DNA from: Pyruvatibacter mobilis
Lineage (GTDB): Bacteria; Pseudomonadota; Alphaproteobacteria; CGMCC-115125
Direction: 5' to 3'
Assembly: GCF_012848855.1 (NCBI RefSeq)
Contig: NZ_CP051630.1
Coordinates: forward strand, 1,405,501-1,469,500
DNA: 64,000 nt
The position numbers were made by a program, and so were the translations under genes. Below, piece by piece: positions 25,536 to 33,774 of this stretch; the stretch's first letter is position 1, and each line of letters opens with the position of its first letter. Below the pieces are notes generated by a model. It saw only the letters and a list, made by a program, of their open reading frames with translations. It had not been told where the DNA came from and did no database searches.

Positions 25536-26642
25536 CTAGTAATAGGTGGCCAGGGCTTCCTTGCTGAACTCGTTCAGGTCGTTGAAGCGGCCTTCATGGA
25601 TTTTCTTGGCCCATTCGTGATCACTGATCAGGGCGCGGCCGACGGCGATGAGATCGAACTCATCGGCTTCCATGCGCTCCAGCAGGTCTTCCATGTGGTC
25701 CGCATCGTTCGACGCGTCCTGACCGGCGAAGGTGGCGAGGAATTCCTGGTTCAGGCTGACGCTGCCGACGGAGATGGTCGGCTTGCCGGTCATCTTCTTG
25801 GTCCAGCCTGCGAGGTTCATGGTCGAGCCGTCGAATTCGGGCTCCCAGAAACGGCGGGTGGAGCAATGGAAGATATCCACGCCTGCATCGGTGAGCGGGG
25901 CGAGGAAGGCTTCGAGCTCGGCCTCGGTGGGCGCAAGACGGGCGTCATAGTCCTGCTGCTTCCACTGGGAGAAGCGGAGGATGATGGGGAAATCCGGGTC
26001 CGTCGCGGCGCGGCAGGCCTTTACGATTTCCTCGGCGAAGCGGGCGCGCTGCACCTGGTTGCCGCCCCACGCATCGCTGCGCTCATTGGTACCGCCCCAG
26101 AAGAACTGGTCCACCAGATAGCCGTGCGCCCCGTGGATTTCGATGCCATCCATGCCGATGCTCTTGGCCGCGGCGGCGCCCTTGGCGAACGCCTCGATGA
26201 CGTCGGTCACGTCCTGCTCGGACATGGGCTCGGCCACCTGCTTGCCCGGCTTGATAAGGCCGGAGGGACCGGCGCTGGGCAGGTCCGGGTGGGGGCCGGA
26301 GCCCGGCTTGCGGGCCATGCCCACATGCCACAGCTGCGGTACGATCTTGCCGCCGACGCGGTGCACTTCCTCCACCACATTGGCCCAGCCGGCCAGCGCG
26401 GCTTCACCATGGAAGGCCGGGACATTGGTGTCGAAGCTGGCGACCGGATGATCGACCGTGGTGCCTTCGGTGATGATGAGGCCGACTTCGGCTTCCGCGC
26501 GGCGGCGGTAATAGTCGGCAACGTCCTGGCCGGGCACCTGGTTGGGGGAATGGCTGCGCGTCATGGGAGCCATGACGATACGATTTTCAAGCGACAGCTT
26601 GCCGTGCTTGAAGGGCCGGAAGAGTGTGTCTACAGAGGTCAT
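25536..26642 (-). CDS. NADH:flavin oxidoreductase, Old Yellow Enzyme family
   Basis: This is a 368-residue FMN-dependent ene-reductase-type TIM barrel: LFRPFKHGKLSLENRIVMAPMTRSHS at the N-terminus, GLIITEGTTVD, IVPQLWHVGM with the active-site His, DGIEIHGAHGYLVDQFFWGGTNERSDAWGG (substrate-binding His and flavin contacts, about 178-207) and the phosphate-binding VGSVSL and IAVGRALISDHEWAKKI. The likely role is reduction of electron-poor alkenes or nitro compounds. Transcribed alone; divergent from the acyltransferase gene. Confidence 0.93.
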   Translation of the reverse strand: MTSVDTLFRPFKHGKLSLENRIVMAPMTRSHSPNQVPGQDVADYYRRRAEAEVGLIITEGTTVDHPVASFDTNVPAFHGEAALAGWANVVEEVHRVGGKIVPQLWHVGMARKPGSGPHPDLPSAGPSGLIKPGKQVAEPMSEQDVTDVIEAFAKGAAAAKSIGMDGIEIHGAHGYLVDQFFWGGTNERSDAWGGNQVQRARFAEEIVKACRAATDPDFPIILRFSQWKQQDYDARLAPTEAELEAFLAPLTDAGVDIFHCSTRRFWEPEFDGSTMNLAGWTKKMTGKPTISVGSVSLNQEFLATFAGQDASNDADHMEDLLERMEADEFDLIAVGRALISDHEWAKKIHEGRFNDLNEFSKEALATYY

Positions 26643-26761
26643 ATGATATCCGCTTATTCGGTAGGGAATTCGGTTCGCCTGCTGTTTAGCAGCAAACCGG
26701 CGATTGAGCTAATCTCCCGCCATATCGGCATCAGGGGCCGGATCAACAAGGGGCAAATCCC

Positions 26762-27484
26762 GTGCGCAAGGACCACCGGCCGTTCTGGCTCAAGAGGCTG
26801 CACCGCACCGTCATGCGCTGGCGCAGCCGCCACTTCCTGGAGCCGCAATTCGACGCCGTGGGCCCCTATATGGACGCGGTGTACCCGCAATATGTGACAG
26901 TGCACGGACCGAACATCTCGATCGGCCGGTGCGCCACGCTGCGCTCGGCCCGCGCCTACCCCATCACTCTCACCACATGGACCAGCGCGGACCGCGAGGG
27001 GCGCATCGACATTGGTGATCATGTGTTGATCTCACCGGGCACGCGGATTCTCTCCTCCGACCATGTGCGGATCGGCAGCAACACGATGATCGCCGGCGAG
27101 GTCTATATCTCGGACTCCGACTGGCACGACGTCTATGACCGGACCAGCGAGCAAGATGCGCACAGCCCCATCACGCTGGAAGAGAATGTGTGGCTCGGCT
27201 ACGGGGTGAAGATCTGCAAGGGCGTCACCATCGGCCGCAACAGCGTGGTGGGCGCCGGATCGGTTGTCGCCAAGTCCCTGCCCGCCAATGTGATCGCGGT
27301 TGGCAATCCGGCCCGCGTGGTGCGCACGCTCGACCCAGACAGGCCGCTGCGTCTTCGCTCGGAACTCTATGCGGACCCGCCGGCGCTGGAAGCGGAGATG
27401 GACAAGCTGGAGAGTTACTTCCTGCGCGGCAATTCGTTTTTCGGCTGGCTGCGCGCACTGGTCGCACCCACGCGGCGGGATTGA
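26762..27484 (+). CDS. Left-handed beta-helix acyltransferase (LacA/Maa-like)
   Basis: This 240-residue protein has a hexapeptide-repeat domain. Repeats begin around VHGPNISIGRCATLRS and IDIGDHVLISPGTRILSSDHVRIGSNTMIAGEVYISDSDWHDVYDR (His candidate), and finish with ITLEENVWLGYGVKICKGVTIGRNSVVGAGSVVAKSLPANVIAVGNPARVVR, the usual acetyl-CoA end. A basic N-terminal helix and a C-terminal helical tail extend it. It probably O-acetylates a sugar or surface glycan. It starts at GTG 26762 with AAGGGG upstream. Confidence 0.85.
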   Translation: MRKDHRPFWLKRLHRTVMRWRSRHFLEPQFDAVGPYMDAVYPQYVTVHGPNISIGRCATLRSARAYPITLTTWTSADREGRIDIGDHVLISPGTRILSSDHVRIGSNTMIAGEVYISDSDWHDVYDRTSEQDAHSPITLEENVWLGYGVKICKGVTIGRNSVVGAGSVVAKSLPANVIAVGNPARVVRTLDPDRPLRLRSELYADPPALEAEMDKLESYFLRGNSFFGWLRALVAPTRRD

Positions 27485-27494
27485 CTGCCCCCTC

Positions 27495-27508
27495 CTGATC
27501 CAGATCAA
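27495..27508. promoter_or_regulatory. FNR/FixK-type box
   Basis: CTGATCCAGATCAA differs by one base from the TTGAT-N4-ATCAA consensus. A TAGCGT (-10-like, TAnnnT) starts about 30 bases after the box centre, the geometry of a class II FNR promoter. It precedes the 42-residue membrane protein gene by 56 bases. Confidence 0.65.
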
Positions 27509-27564
27509 CGCCGCATGGCTGCCGCACCTCCTAGCGTGGGATATCTGTGTAAGGAGGACACGGC

Positions 27565-27693
27565 ATGGAACCTGGAAACATCGCCTATCTCGCCCTTGTG
27601 GGCATCGGCATGCTGTCATTCGGCGTGACGCTCTTCATCTGCTCGATGGTGGCGACGGATCGCGCCGACCCGTTCGGCCATGCGTCTGACTGA
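27565..27693 (+). CDS. 42-residue membrane protein, probably FNR-controlled
   Basis: This is a short frame: MEPGNIAYLALVGIGMLSFG then VTLFICSMVATDRADPFG and HASD. One membrane helix spans about residues 6-29; the short hydrophilic tail (TDRADPFGHASD) probably lies outside the membrane. A strong ribosome site (AAGGAGG, seven bases ahead), an FNR-type box upstream and a rho-independent terminator 38 bases after the stop make it a complete stand-alone gene. Small single-helix proteins of this kind include respiratory-complex subunits (CydX, CcoQ type), which fits oxygen control, but I do not recognise the family. Confidence 0.75.
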   Translation: MEPGNIAYLALVGIGMLSFGVTLFICSMVATDRADPFGHASD

Positions 27694-27730
27694 TGCCGGC
27701 TGCCCGATGCGGGCTGAGTAACCGATACAA

Positions 27731-27761
27731 AAACGCGCCCCGGACTGACCGGGGCGCGTTT
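27731..27761. terminator. Bidirectional rho-independent terminator
   Basis: AAACGCGCCCCGG and CCGGGGCGCGTTT form a perfect 13-bp stem around the loop ACTGA, with A/T at both ends. It separates the rightward 42-residue gene from the leftward ialB-like gene. Confidence 0.9.
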
Positions 27762-27804
27762 GCATTTCAGGCGTGCCTGATCGGCGCGCTTTCTGGCTCT
27801 GTGA

Positions 27805-28422
27805 TTACTGGCCGGGCACGTATTGCTGCGTGGCCGGGCCCGGCGTGGGCGTCAGCGACGGCTGGCTTGCCACCGGCTTGCGCTCGGCGAGGCGGTTAAA
27901 GGCGGCGGTGAACCCTTCCAGCGACACCGGCGCATCCAGGCGCTTGCCCAGATAGCCGTAGCTGATGGTCATGGTGTTGCCGGACTTCATGTTGGCCACC
28001 AGTTCGTCAGTCAGCGGCGCGGTGGCGCGGCAACCGGCCTGGGTGCAGTTGGTATAGGGCGCGGCCATCTGGCGGCCTTCGTCGATCTTGAGGCCGAGGC
28101 CGATGGGCAGTTCCACGCCCAGCGGGGTGCGGTTGACCATCAGCAGATCCGCCGTCTGCGGATGATAGGCAATGGTCACGTGCAGCAGCACCTGCTCGGT
28201 CTCGGCATTGCTGAGCACCTGCTGGATGGTGCAGAACTCGCGGCCACCCTGCTCGGTGCATTCAAACACCCAGGCGCCGGACTTCTCGACCACGGTCTGC
28301 TTGGCTTCGGGGCCGCCATCCTGCGCCAGGGCAGGCGCTGCCAGGGCCAGGGTCAGGCCGGCGGCAATGCCGAAGGCAGTCCCTGCGGCCTTGCGCGTGA
28401 CTGCGCCAATCGTGCGGATCAT
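27805..28422 (-). CDS. Invasion-associated locus B (IalB) family protein
   Basis: This 205-residue exported protein has a signal peptide ending LALAAPALAQ (about residue 34). The family pattern is GAWVFECTEQGGREFCTIQQVL (paired cysteines), then LLMVNRTPLGVELPIGLGLKIDEGR, YTNCTQAGCRATAPLTDELVANMKSG (second Cys pair) and VSLEGFTAAFNRL. A Pro/Thr-rich tail follows. IalB-like proteins are widespread in free-living alphaproteobacteria and the name does not imply pathogenicity; the periplasmic role is unknown. Transcribed alone, with the terminator at 27731-27761 behind it. Confidence 0.9.
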   Translation of the reverse strand: MIRTIGAVTRKAAGTAFGIAAGLTLALAAPALAQDGGPEAKQTVVEKSGAWVFECTEQGGREFCTIQQVLSNAETEQVLLHVTIAYHPQTADLLMVNRTPLGVELPIGLGLKIDEGRQMAAPYTNCTQAGCRATAPLTDELVANMKSGNTMTISYGYLGKRLDAPVSLEGFTAAFNRLAERKPVASQPSLTPTPGPATQQYVPGQ

Positions 28423-28602
28423 GAACTCGTCCTCATATCTGTTTCAGGGTGCGGTGCCATCCCCTGCTCCCCCGGTGGGCAATTCGCTAACGCGGGCGTG
28501 CGGGCGCTGTCAATTGGCCGGGCCGCGGCGGGCGCTGTTTATGCGCCCGAATTCAGCCAGAAACGCCTGTGATTCATTTGCTCTACATATTGCAGGCTCT
28601 AG

Positions 28603-28641
28603 ACATTGCCTGACACAAGACACTGCCTGACACATTGCCTG
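28603..28641. repeat. Short tandem repeats before the binding-protein gene
   Basis: ACATTGCCTGACACA (28603-28617), ACACTGCCTGACACA (28620-28634) and ACATTGCCTG (28632-28641) repeat in the leader of the 28718 gene and may be regulator sites. Meaning unknown. Confidence 0.5.
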
Positions 28642-28717
28642 CGGCAGAGTTCCGGGACACCCTAGGGTGAACCGGAGCGATTCAGTCTCCCACAGCAATC
28701 GGACACAAGGGTTAAGG

Positions 28718-30559
28718 ATGAAGATGGGCGCTTTTGTGATGGCGCGCGCACGCCGTGCGGTGACGGGAACCCTCGGCGGTGCGACAGCGGCGCTGTTCGT
28801 GTTGGTGCTGGTGCTGGCGGGCACGGCCCAGGCGGAGCCGAGCCACGGCATTGCGATGCATGGCACCCCGAAATATCCGGCGGGCTTCACCCGCTTCGAC
28901 TATGTGAACGACCGGGCGCCGAAGGAAGGCGAAGTCCGGCTGGCGGCGATCGGCAGCTTCGACAGCCTGAACCCGATGATTGTGCGCGGCACGCCCGCTG
29001 CCGGCATTCGCTGGCATGTGTTCGAGAGCCTGATGGGCCGCGCTTACGATGAGCCGTTTTCGCTCTATGGCCTGATTGCCCAAACAATCGAGACGCCGGA
29101 CGACCGCAGCTGGGTGGAATTTACCCTGCGGCCGGAAGCAAAATTCTCGGACGGCACGCCGGTGACCGTGGACGACGTCATCTTCTCGGTGGAAACCCTG
29201 CGCGACCAGGGGCGCCCGAACCACAAATATTATTACGGCAAGGTCGCCGCCATGGAGAAGGTGGGCGAGCGAACGGTGCGGCTGACCTTCACCGAGGAAG
29301 GCGACCGGGAGATGCCGCTGATCATGGGGCTGATGCCGATCCTGCCGAAGCATGTTTATGGCGGGCAGGATTTCACCCGCACCGGGCTGACGCCGATGAT
29401 CGGCTCCGGGCCCTACACCATCGGCAAGGTGGAGCCGGGCGCCAGCATCACCTATGTGCGGAACCCGGATTATTGGGGCAAGGACGTGCCGGTGGCGCGC
29501 GGGCACAATAATTTTGACCGCATCCGCTATGACTATTTCCGCGATGCCAATGCCTCCTTCGAGGCATTCAAGGCAGGCGAATACACCCTGCGCATCGAGG
29601 ATGACCCGACGCGCTGGGCCACGGGCTATGACGTGCCGGCGGTAAAGGACGGACGGATCATCCGTGAAAAGATCAAGCTCGGCACGCCGTCCGGCATGCG
29701 GGCGCTGGTGTTCAACACGCGGCGGGACCTGTTTGCGGATGTGCGGGTGCGCAAGGCGCTGGGCCTGATGTTCGATTTCGAGTGGGTGAACAAGAACCTG
29801 TTCCACGGGCTTTATGCCCGCACGCAGAGCTATTTCGACAATTCGGAGTTGTCGTCCGCCGGCCGTCCCGCCTCGCCAAAGGAAAAGGCGCTGCTGGCGC
29901 CCTACCCCGACGCGGTGACGCCTGAGATCATGGCCATGGGCTATGTGGCGCCACGGACCGACGGGTCCGGCCGCAACCGGGCGCAGATGCGCGACGCGAT
30001 GGCGCTGCTGAAGGACGCAGGCTACGCGGTGACCGACGCCAAGCTGGTGGATGCTGCCACGGGCGCGCAGATGTCGTTCGAAATCCTGGTGGCGAGCCCG
30101 GAAGACGAGCGCATCGCGCTGACCTTTGCGCGGAACCTCGAACGGGTGGGCATCGACGCCAAGGTGCGCAACGTGGATTCAAGCCAGTACCAGCAGCGCC
30201 GCCAGACCTATGACTACGACATGATCTTCAATTTCTGGTCAGCGTCCCTGAGCCCGGGCAATGAGCAGAGCTTCTATTGGGGCAGCGACAGTGCCGACAC
30301 CGACGGCACGCGCAACTATATGGGCGTGACGTCAGAGGCCGTGGACGCGATGATCGCAGCCATGCTGGAAGCCCGCGACCGCGAGGACTTCGTGGCGGCC
30401 GTGCGGGCGCTCGACCGGGTGCTGCTGTCGGGCCACTACGTGATCCCGCTCTACCACGCACCGCATCAATGGGTGGCGCGGTGGCAGGAGCTGGAGCATC
30501 CGCGCGTGCAGCCGCAGATCGTGCGCTTCGATACGTGGTGGGCGGCGGGGCGCAACTAG
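28718..30559 (+). CDS. Extracellular solute-binding protein family 5 (YejA-like), orphan
   Basis: This 613-residue periplasmic oligopeptide/microcin-C-type binding protein has a signal segment (ALFVLVLVLAGTAQA) and the opening HGIAMHGTPKYPAGFTRFDYVNDRAPKEGEVRLAAIGSFDSLNP, characteristic of the YejA group. The family-5 core follows (WVEFTLRPEAKFSDGTPVTVDDVIFSVETL; GPYTIGKVEPGASITYVRNPDYWGKD; FYWGSDSADTDGTRNYMGV). No permease or ATPase gene lies beside it, which is unusual because yejA normally heads yejABEF. ATG 28718 is preferred (AAGGG eight bases ahead) over GTG 28667 and ATG 28724. Confidence 0.9.
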   Translation: MKMGAFVMARARRAVTGTLGGATAALFVLVLVLAGTAQAEPSHGIAMHGTPKYPAGFTRFDYVNDRAPKEGEVRLAAIGSFDSLNPMIVRGTPAAGIRWHVFESLMGRAYDEPFSLYGLIAQTIETPDDRSWVEFTLRPEAKFSDGTPVTVDDVIFSVETLRDQGRPNHKYYYGKVAAMEKVGERTVRLTFTEEGDREMPLIMGLMPILPKHVYGGQDFTRTGLTPMIGSGPYTIGKVEPGASITYVRNPDYWGKDVPVARGHNNFDRIRYDYFRDANASFEAFKAGEYTLRIEDDPTRWATGYDVPAVKDGRIIREKIKLGTPSGMRALVFNTRRDLFADVRVRKALGLMFDFEWVNKNLFHGLYARTQSYFDNSELSSAGRPASPKEKALLAPYPDAVTPEIMAMGYVAPRTDGSGRNRAQMRDAMALLKDAGYAVTDAKLVDAATGAQMSFEILVASPEDERIALTFARNLERVGIDAKVRNVDSSQYQQRRQTYDYDMIFNFWSASLSPGNEQSFYWGSDSADTDGTRNYMGVTSEAVDAMIAAMLEARDREDFVAAVRALDRVLLSGHYVIPLYHAPHQWVARWQELEHPRVQPQIVRFDTWWAAGRN

Positions 30560-30588
30560 CGCCCTGCCCCCGCACACAGTCCGCGATC

Positions 30589-31176
30589 CTATTCAGCTGC
30601 CGCCTGGGCCAGCCGTGCCTGCTTGAGGGTGCGCGTGCGCTCGGACCATTTCTCGATATGCGCCTTCGCCTGGGCGGCCTCGTCGGCCATGATCTCGTCG
30701 TGCTTGGCGTCCCGCACGGTGATCTCGAGCGCCAGGCCGTTGGGATCGAAGAAATAGACCGAGTGGCAAAAGCCGTGGTCGATGGGACCGAAGACCGGCA
30801 CCTTGGCCTCTTCCAGCCGCTGCTTGAACTGCGCCTGCTCGTCCATCGAGGCCACTTCGAAGGCGAAGTGATAATCCTCGATGCCATCCTTCATGGCGAA
30901 CAGCCCCTCTTCCACCGAATTGGGCTCATCGAAGAAGGCGAGGAAATTGCCGTCGCCCATCTTGAAGAACAGATGCATGTAGGGCCGGTCATTGCCCGCC
31001 GGGTCCTTGTCGAAGGCCAGCGCGGCAGCGTCTTCCAGGCCGAGAATATCGACATAGAATTTGCGCGTTTCCCCGGCGTCGCGGCAGCGATAGGCCGAGT
31101 GATGAATGCCTGAAATGGTGGGGGCCCCGGTCTTGATGTCGCCGATATGGTCCACCGTTGCCAGAAGTTCCTTCAT
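30589..31176 (-). CDS. VOC-family dioxygenase/glyoxalase-like protein
   Basis: This 195-residue protein has one vicinal-oxygen-chelate module: ISGIHHSAYRCRDAGETRKFYVDILGLEDA (metal His at about 25), HFAFEVASMDEQAQFKQRLEEAKVPVFGPIDHGFCHSVYFFDPNGLALEITVR with the second His and the Glu ligand in LEITV. The three-ligand pattern is intact, so a metal enzyme is likely, perhaps a ring-cleaving dioxygenase or lyase. A helical C-terminal tail (about 160-195) is added. GGGAGG precedes the ATG. Confidence 0.85.
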   Translation of the reverse strand: MKELLATVDHIGDIKTGAPTISGIHHSAYRCRDAGETRKFYVDILGLEDAAALAFDKDPAGNDRPYMHLFFKMGDGNFLAFFDEPNSVEEGLFAMKDGIEDYHFAFEVASMDEQAQFKQRLEEAKVPVFGPIDHGFCHSVYFFDPNGLALEITVRDAKHDEIMADEAAQAKAHIEKWSERTRTLKQARLAQAAAE

Positions 31177-31249
31177 GGCGTCCTCCCGTTGTCACGTCAG
31201 GAAGCCTAGCGCCTTGGCGGGCGCTTGCAAGCACCGGCGACCCGCACCG

Positions 31250-31987
31250 TCAGGCCGGGTCGCGGGCGAAGATGGCTTCCAGGCTCGTCATGTTCATCCC
31301 GTGCTTGACGTAATTGTAGGGCGTCACATTCACGGCCTTGATGATCTTGCGCAGGATCTCGGTGCCCTCCCCGCTTTCGGCGGGTGCCAGGTCCACATCG
31401 ATGATGTTGATGCAGGCGGGGTCCTGCTCAAAGGACTGGATGGCGTTGAGGCCGTTGCCGGTGCACCAGCCAAGCAGCAGCCGGTTGATGCCTTCATGGG
31501 CGACGACCAGCGCCGTGTGCCAGCCCGGTGACATGAGAAGATCGGTGAACCCCTCCACCGCACGGTCGAGCGCGTCGGCGAACGCCTCCCCTTCCGGGCC
31601 CATGCGGGCACCGGGGCGGCCTGCCTGATCAAAGGCGAAGGTCATGACGGCGGCAATGTCATCGCGGTCATTGATCGGGCCGAAGCCACCGCCGTGAAGC
31701 TCAACGAGGCGCTTGTCCACCTCAAGCTCCGGCACCGGGGTGTCAAGCTCGGCCAGCACGCCACGGGCGGTTTGCTCCGTACGCGGATAGCCGGAGCAGA
31801 TGGCCCGGTCGAAGGTGACATGGGACAGGGCCTTGCCTCCGGCTGTCGCCTGGGCCTGACCGAGGTCGGTGAGCGGCACGAGGGACGTGTCCCCGGTCTC
31901 ACGCACGATGGACGAGAAATAGTCCACATGGCCGTGACGCATCAGATAGATGCGCCGGCGGCCCGTGGTTCCGGGCAACGCACTCAT
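31250..31987 (-). CDS. Histidine phosphatase family protein
   Basis: This 245-residue protein of the phosphoglycerate-mutase-like superfamily has the catalytic RHG motif (IYLMRHGHVDYFSS, His about 18), a second Arg/Glu set (SGYPRTEQTARGV; DKRLVELHGGGFG) and the second catalytic His in ALVVAHEGINRLLLGW. It probably hydrolyses a phosphate ester. It ends with an unusual tail (TPYNYVKHGMNMTSLEAIF). It follows the CoA-transferase-family gene by 28 bases on the same strand, so co-transcription is likely; the substrate is unknown. Confidence 0.87.
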   Translation of the reverse strand: MSALPGTTGRRRIYLMRHGHVDYFSSIVRETGDTSLVPLTDLGQAQATAGGKALSHVTFDRAICSGYPRTEQTARGVLAELDTPVPELEVDKRLVELHGGGFGPINDRDDIAAVMTFAFDQAGRPGARMGPEGEAFADALDRAVEGFTDLLMSPGWHTALVVAHEGINRLLLGWCTGNGLNAIQSFEQDPACINIIDVDLAPAESGEGTEILRKIIKAVNVTPYNYVKHGMNMTSLEAIFARDPA

Positions 31988-32015
31988 GCCGCTAACTCCA
32001 ACAGATGTGACCGGC

Positions 32016-33146
32016 TCAGATGGCCGCCTTGTCCTTCAGGCCGGCGATCTCGTCAGCCGAGAAACCGAATTCGCCGAGCACTGCATCGGTGTCGCCACCG
32101 GCAGACGGGGGCGGCCCCTGGATTTCGGACGGCGTGCCGAAGAAGCGCGGGGCCACGTTGGGCTGCACGACGCCATCGATCTCGACGATGGTCTCACGCG
32201 CCTTGTTGTGCGGGTGATCCTTGGCCTCGCCGATGGAGAGCACGGGGGCAAAGCAGATGTCCGTACCTTCCATAATCCCGCACCATTCGTCGCGCGACTT
32301 GGTCTTGAAGACGGCTGCGATCTTGTCCTTGAGCTCCGGCCATTTGGACTTGTCCATTTGTGCGTCATAGGCGGCGTCATCGAGACCGGCCTTCTCGCGC
32401 AGCAGGGCATAGAACTGCGGCTCGATGGAGCCAATGGAGATGAACTTGCCGTCGGAGCACTCATAGGTGTCGTAGAAGTGCGCGCCGCCGTCGAGCATGT
32501 TGCGGTAGCGGTCGTCTTCCCACATGCCCGACGCCATGAAGCCGAAGAACATGCTCATCAGCGAGGTGGCGCCATCGGTCATGGCGGTGTCCACCACCTG
32601 GCCCTTGCCGGTGTCGCGGGCGCTGAGGAGCGCGGCCAGCATGCCCATGGCGAGGTAGAGCGCGCCGCCGCCGAAATCACCCACCAGGTTAAGCGGCGGG
32701 ACGGGCTTGCCCTCCTTGGGGCCGATGGCGTGCAGGGCACCGGTTAGCGAGATGTAATTGATGTCGTGGCCGGCGGCCAGCGCCAGCGGCCCTTCCTGGC
32801 CCCAGCCGGTCATGCGGCCATAGACGATCTTCGGGTTGCGCTTCAGCACCACGTCCGGGCCAAGGCCGAGGCGCTCCATCACGCCGGGGCGGAAGCCTTC
32901 CTGCAGGACGTCCGCCTTTTCGACGAGCTTCAGCACGGTCTCGATGGCATCCGGGTTCTTGAGGTCGAGCGCGATCGACTTGCGGCCACGGGCGGTGATG
33001 TCGAACTTGGAACCGCCCTGGGCGCCCTTGCGGTCGATCCGGATCACATCCGCGCCCATGTCGGACAGAAGCATGGCGCAGAACGGCCCCGGGCCGATGC
33101 CTGCGAATTCGAGAACCTTGACGCCGGAAAGCGGCCCCTTACCCAT
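32016..33146 (-). CDS. Alpha-methylacyl-CoA racemase (CoA-transferase III family)
   Basis: This 376-residue member of the CaiB/BaiF family probably interconverts (R)- and (S)-2-methylacyl-CoA so that branched acids or sterol side chains can enter beta-oxidation. The family start [30 protein letters not shown] is present. The residues that match the racemase active site are all found: His127 in AAGHDINYI, Asp157 in LVGDFGGG and Glu242 in GSIEPQFY. This favours racemase over formyl-type CoA transferase. ATG 33146 has GGGAGAC upstream; the open frame extends further without support. Confidence 0.87.
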   Translation of the reverse strand: MGKGPLSGVKVLEFAGIGPGPFCAMLLSDMGADVIRIDRKGAQGGSKFDITARGRKSIALDLKNPDAIETVLKLVEKADVLQEGFRPGVMERLGLGPDVVLKRNPKIVYGRMTGWGQEGPLALAAGHDINYISLTGALHAIGPKEGKPVPPLNLVGDFGGGALYLAMGMLAALLSARDTGKGQVVDTAMTDGATSLMSMFFGFMASGMWEDDRYRNMLDGGAHFYDTYECSDGKFISIGSIEPQFYALLREKAGLDDAAYDAQMDKSKWPELKDKIAAVFKTKSRDEWCGIMEGTDICFAPVLSIGEAKDHPHNKARETIVEIDGVVQPNVAPRFFGTPSEIQGPPPSAGGDTDAVLGEFGFSADEIAGLKDKAAI

Positions 33147-33367
33147 GACGATGTCTCCCTCGACAAATCGGTTTGATTGGCTTGTTGGCCCCGGTTTTAG
33201 CCGGTTGGCCTGAGGGCAGCAAATGGCCATTCCCGGTGCCAGCATGCCCCTGCGTCAACCGGGCCGGGTGATGGCGGGTGGCCTGCATCCGGGGGCATGG
33301 GTGCGGAAAAGTGCCCCGCCGCCATTGGGGAGAGAGGAGACCGCAGCATCACACTCCAGACTCCGTA

Positions 33368-33499
33368 TCCCTCCGGCTTGACCGGAGGGTCTACTCTCAA
33401 TGCTGCTTGCCGCAGCCCGTGCGGACAGCTGTGTTCCCCTGCCTCCGGCACTGTGCCCAACATCAAAAGCGAGTGGGCCCTCCGGTCAAGCCGGAGGGA
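33368..33499. repeat. 22-bp inverted repeat pair, each copy itself a hairpin
   Basis: The 22 bases at 33368-33389 are the exact reverse complement of 33478-33499. Each copy also folds on itself (CCCTCCGG ... CCGGAGGG), so the unit can form either two small hairpins or one long stem with an 88-base loop. Confidence 0.85.
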
Positions 33500-33531
33500 T
33501 GCGGGTGATGGTGGGGGTGCGCGAAAAGTCA

Positions 33532-33690
33532 CCTCTCCCCTTGCGGGAGAGGTCGGTGCGCCAGCACCGGGTGAGGGGGATGGGCCTGTCAGCTATCTCA
33601 ACTTCTGAAATCCATCACCACCGCTGCCGCCCCCTCACCCTCCCACGGGCTTGCGCCCGCGGGCCCCTCCCTCTCCCGCAAGGGGAGAGG
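33532..33690. repeat. 21-bp inverted repeat pair with self-complementary arms
   Basis: 33532-33552 is the exact reverse complement of 33670-33690, and each copy is a CCTCTCCC...GGGAGAGG hairpin. Together with the 10-base inverted pair inside it (33569-33578 / 33631-33640), the element has nested symmetry over 159 bases. Confidence 0.85.
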
Positions 33691-33774
33691 GAAGAGTGTG
33701 CATTGCCGCCCTCCCTCACCCAATCTCCGTGTGCGGCTTTTCAAGCCCGCCGATCCCGGCCTATACCTGCGGCC

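Larger units (their letters stand above)
33147..33774. other. Repeat-rich 628-base gap
   Basis: No gene is supported here. It contains two exact inverted repeats (listed separately), GC-rich hairpins and matching GGGTGAGGGG (33569-33578) / CCCCTCACCC (33631-33640). It lies between the divergent racemase and acyl-CoA synthetase genes and resembles dispersed palindromic intergenic elements of alphaproteobacteria. Confidence 0.7.

Noticed and set aside
25461-26897. 478-codon open frame on the + strand
   Set aside because: Shadow of the Old Yellow Enzyme gene; the composition is typical of high-GC antisense frames.
27495-27508. FNR box assigned to the upstream acyltransferase gene
   Set aside because: The box lies after its stop codon and the -10-like element points to the 42-residue gene.
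33368-33690. Possible CRISPR-like array
   Set aside because: Repeats are inverted, not direct, only two copies each, with no regular spacers and no cas genes in the window.
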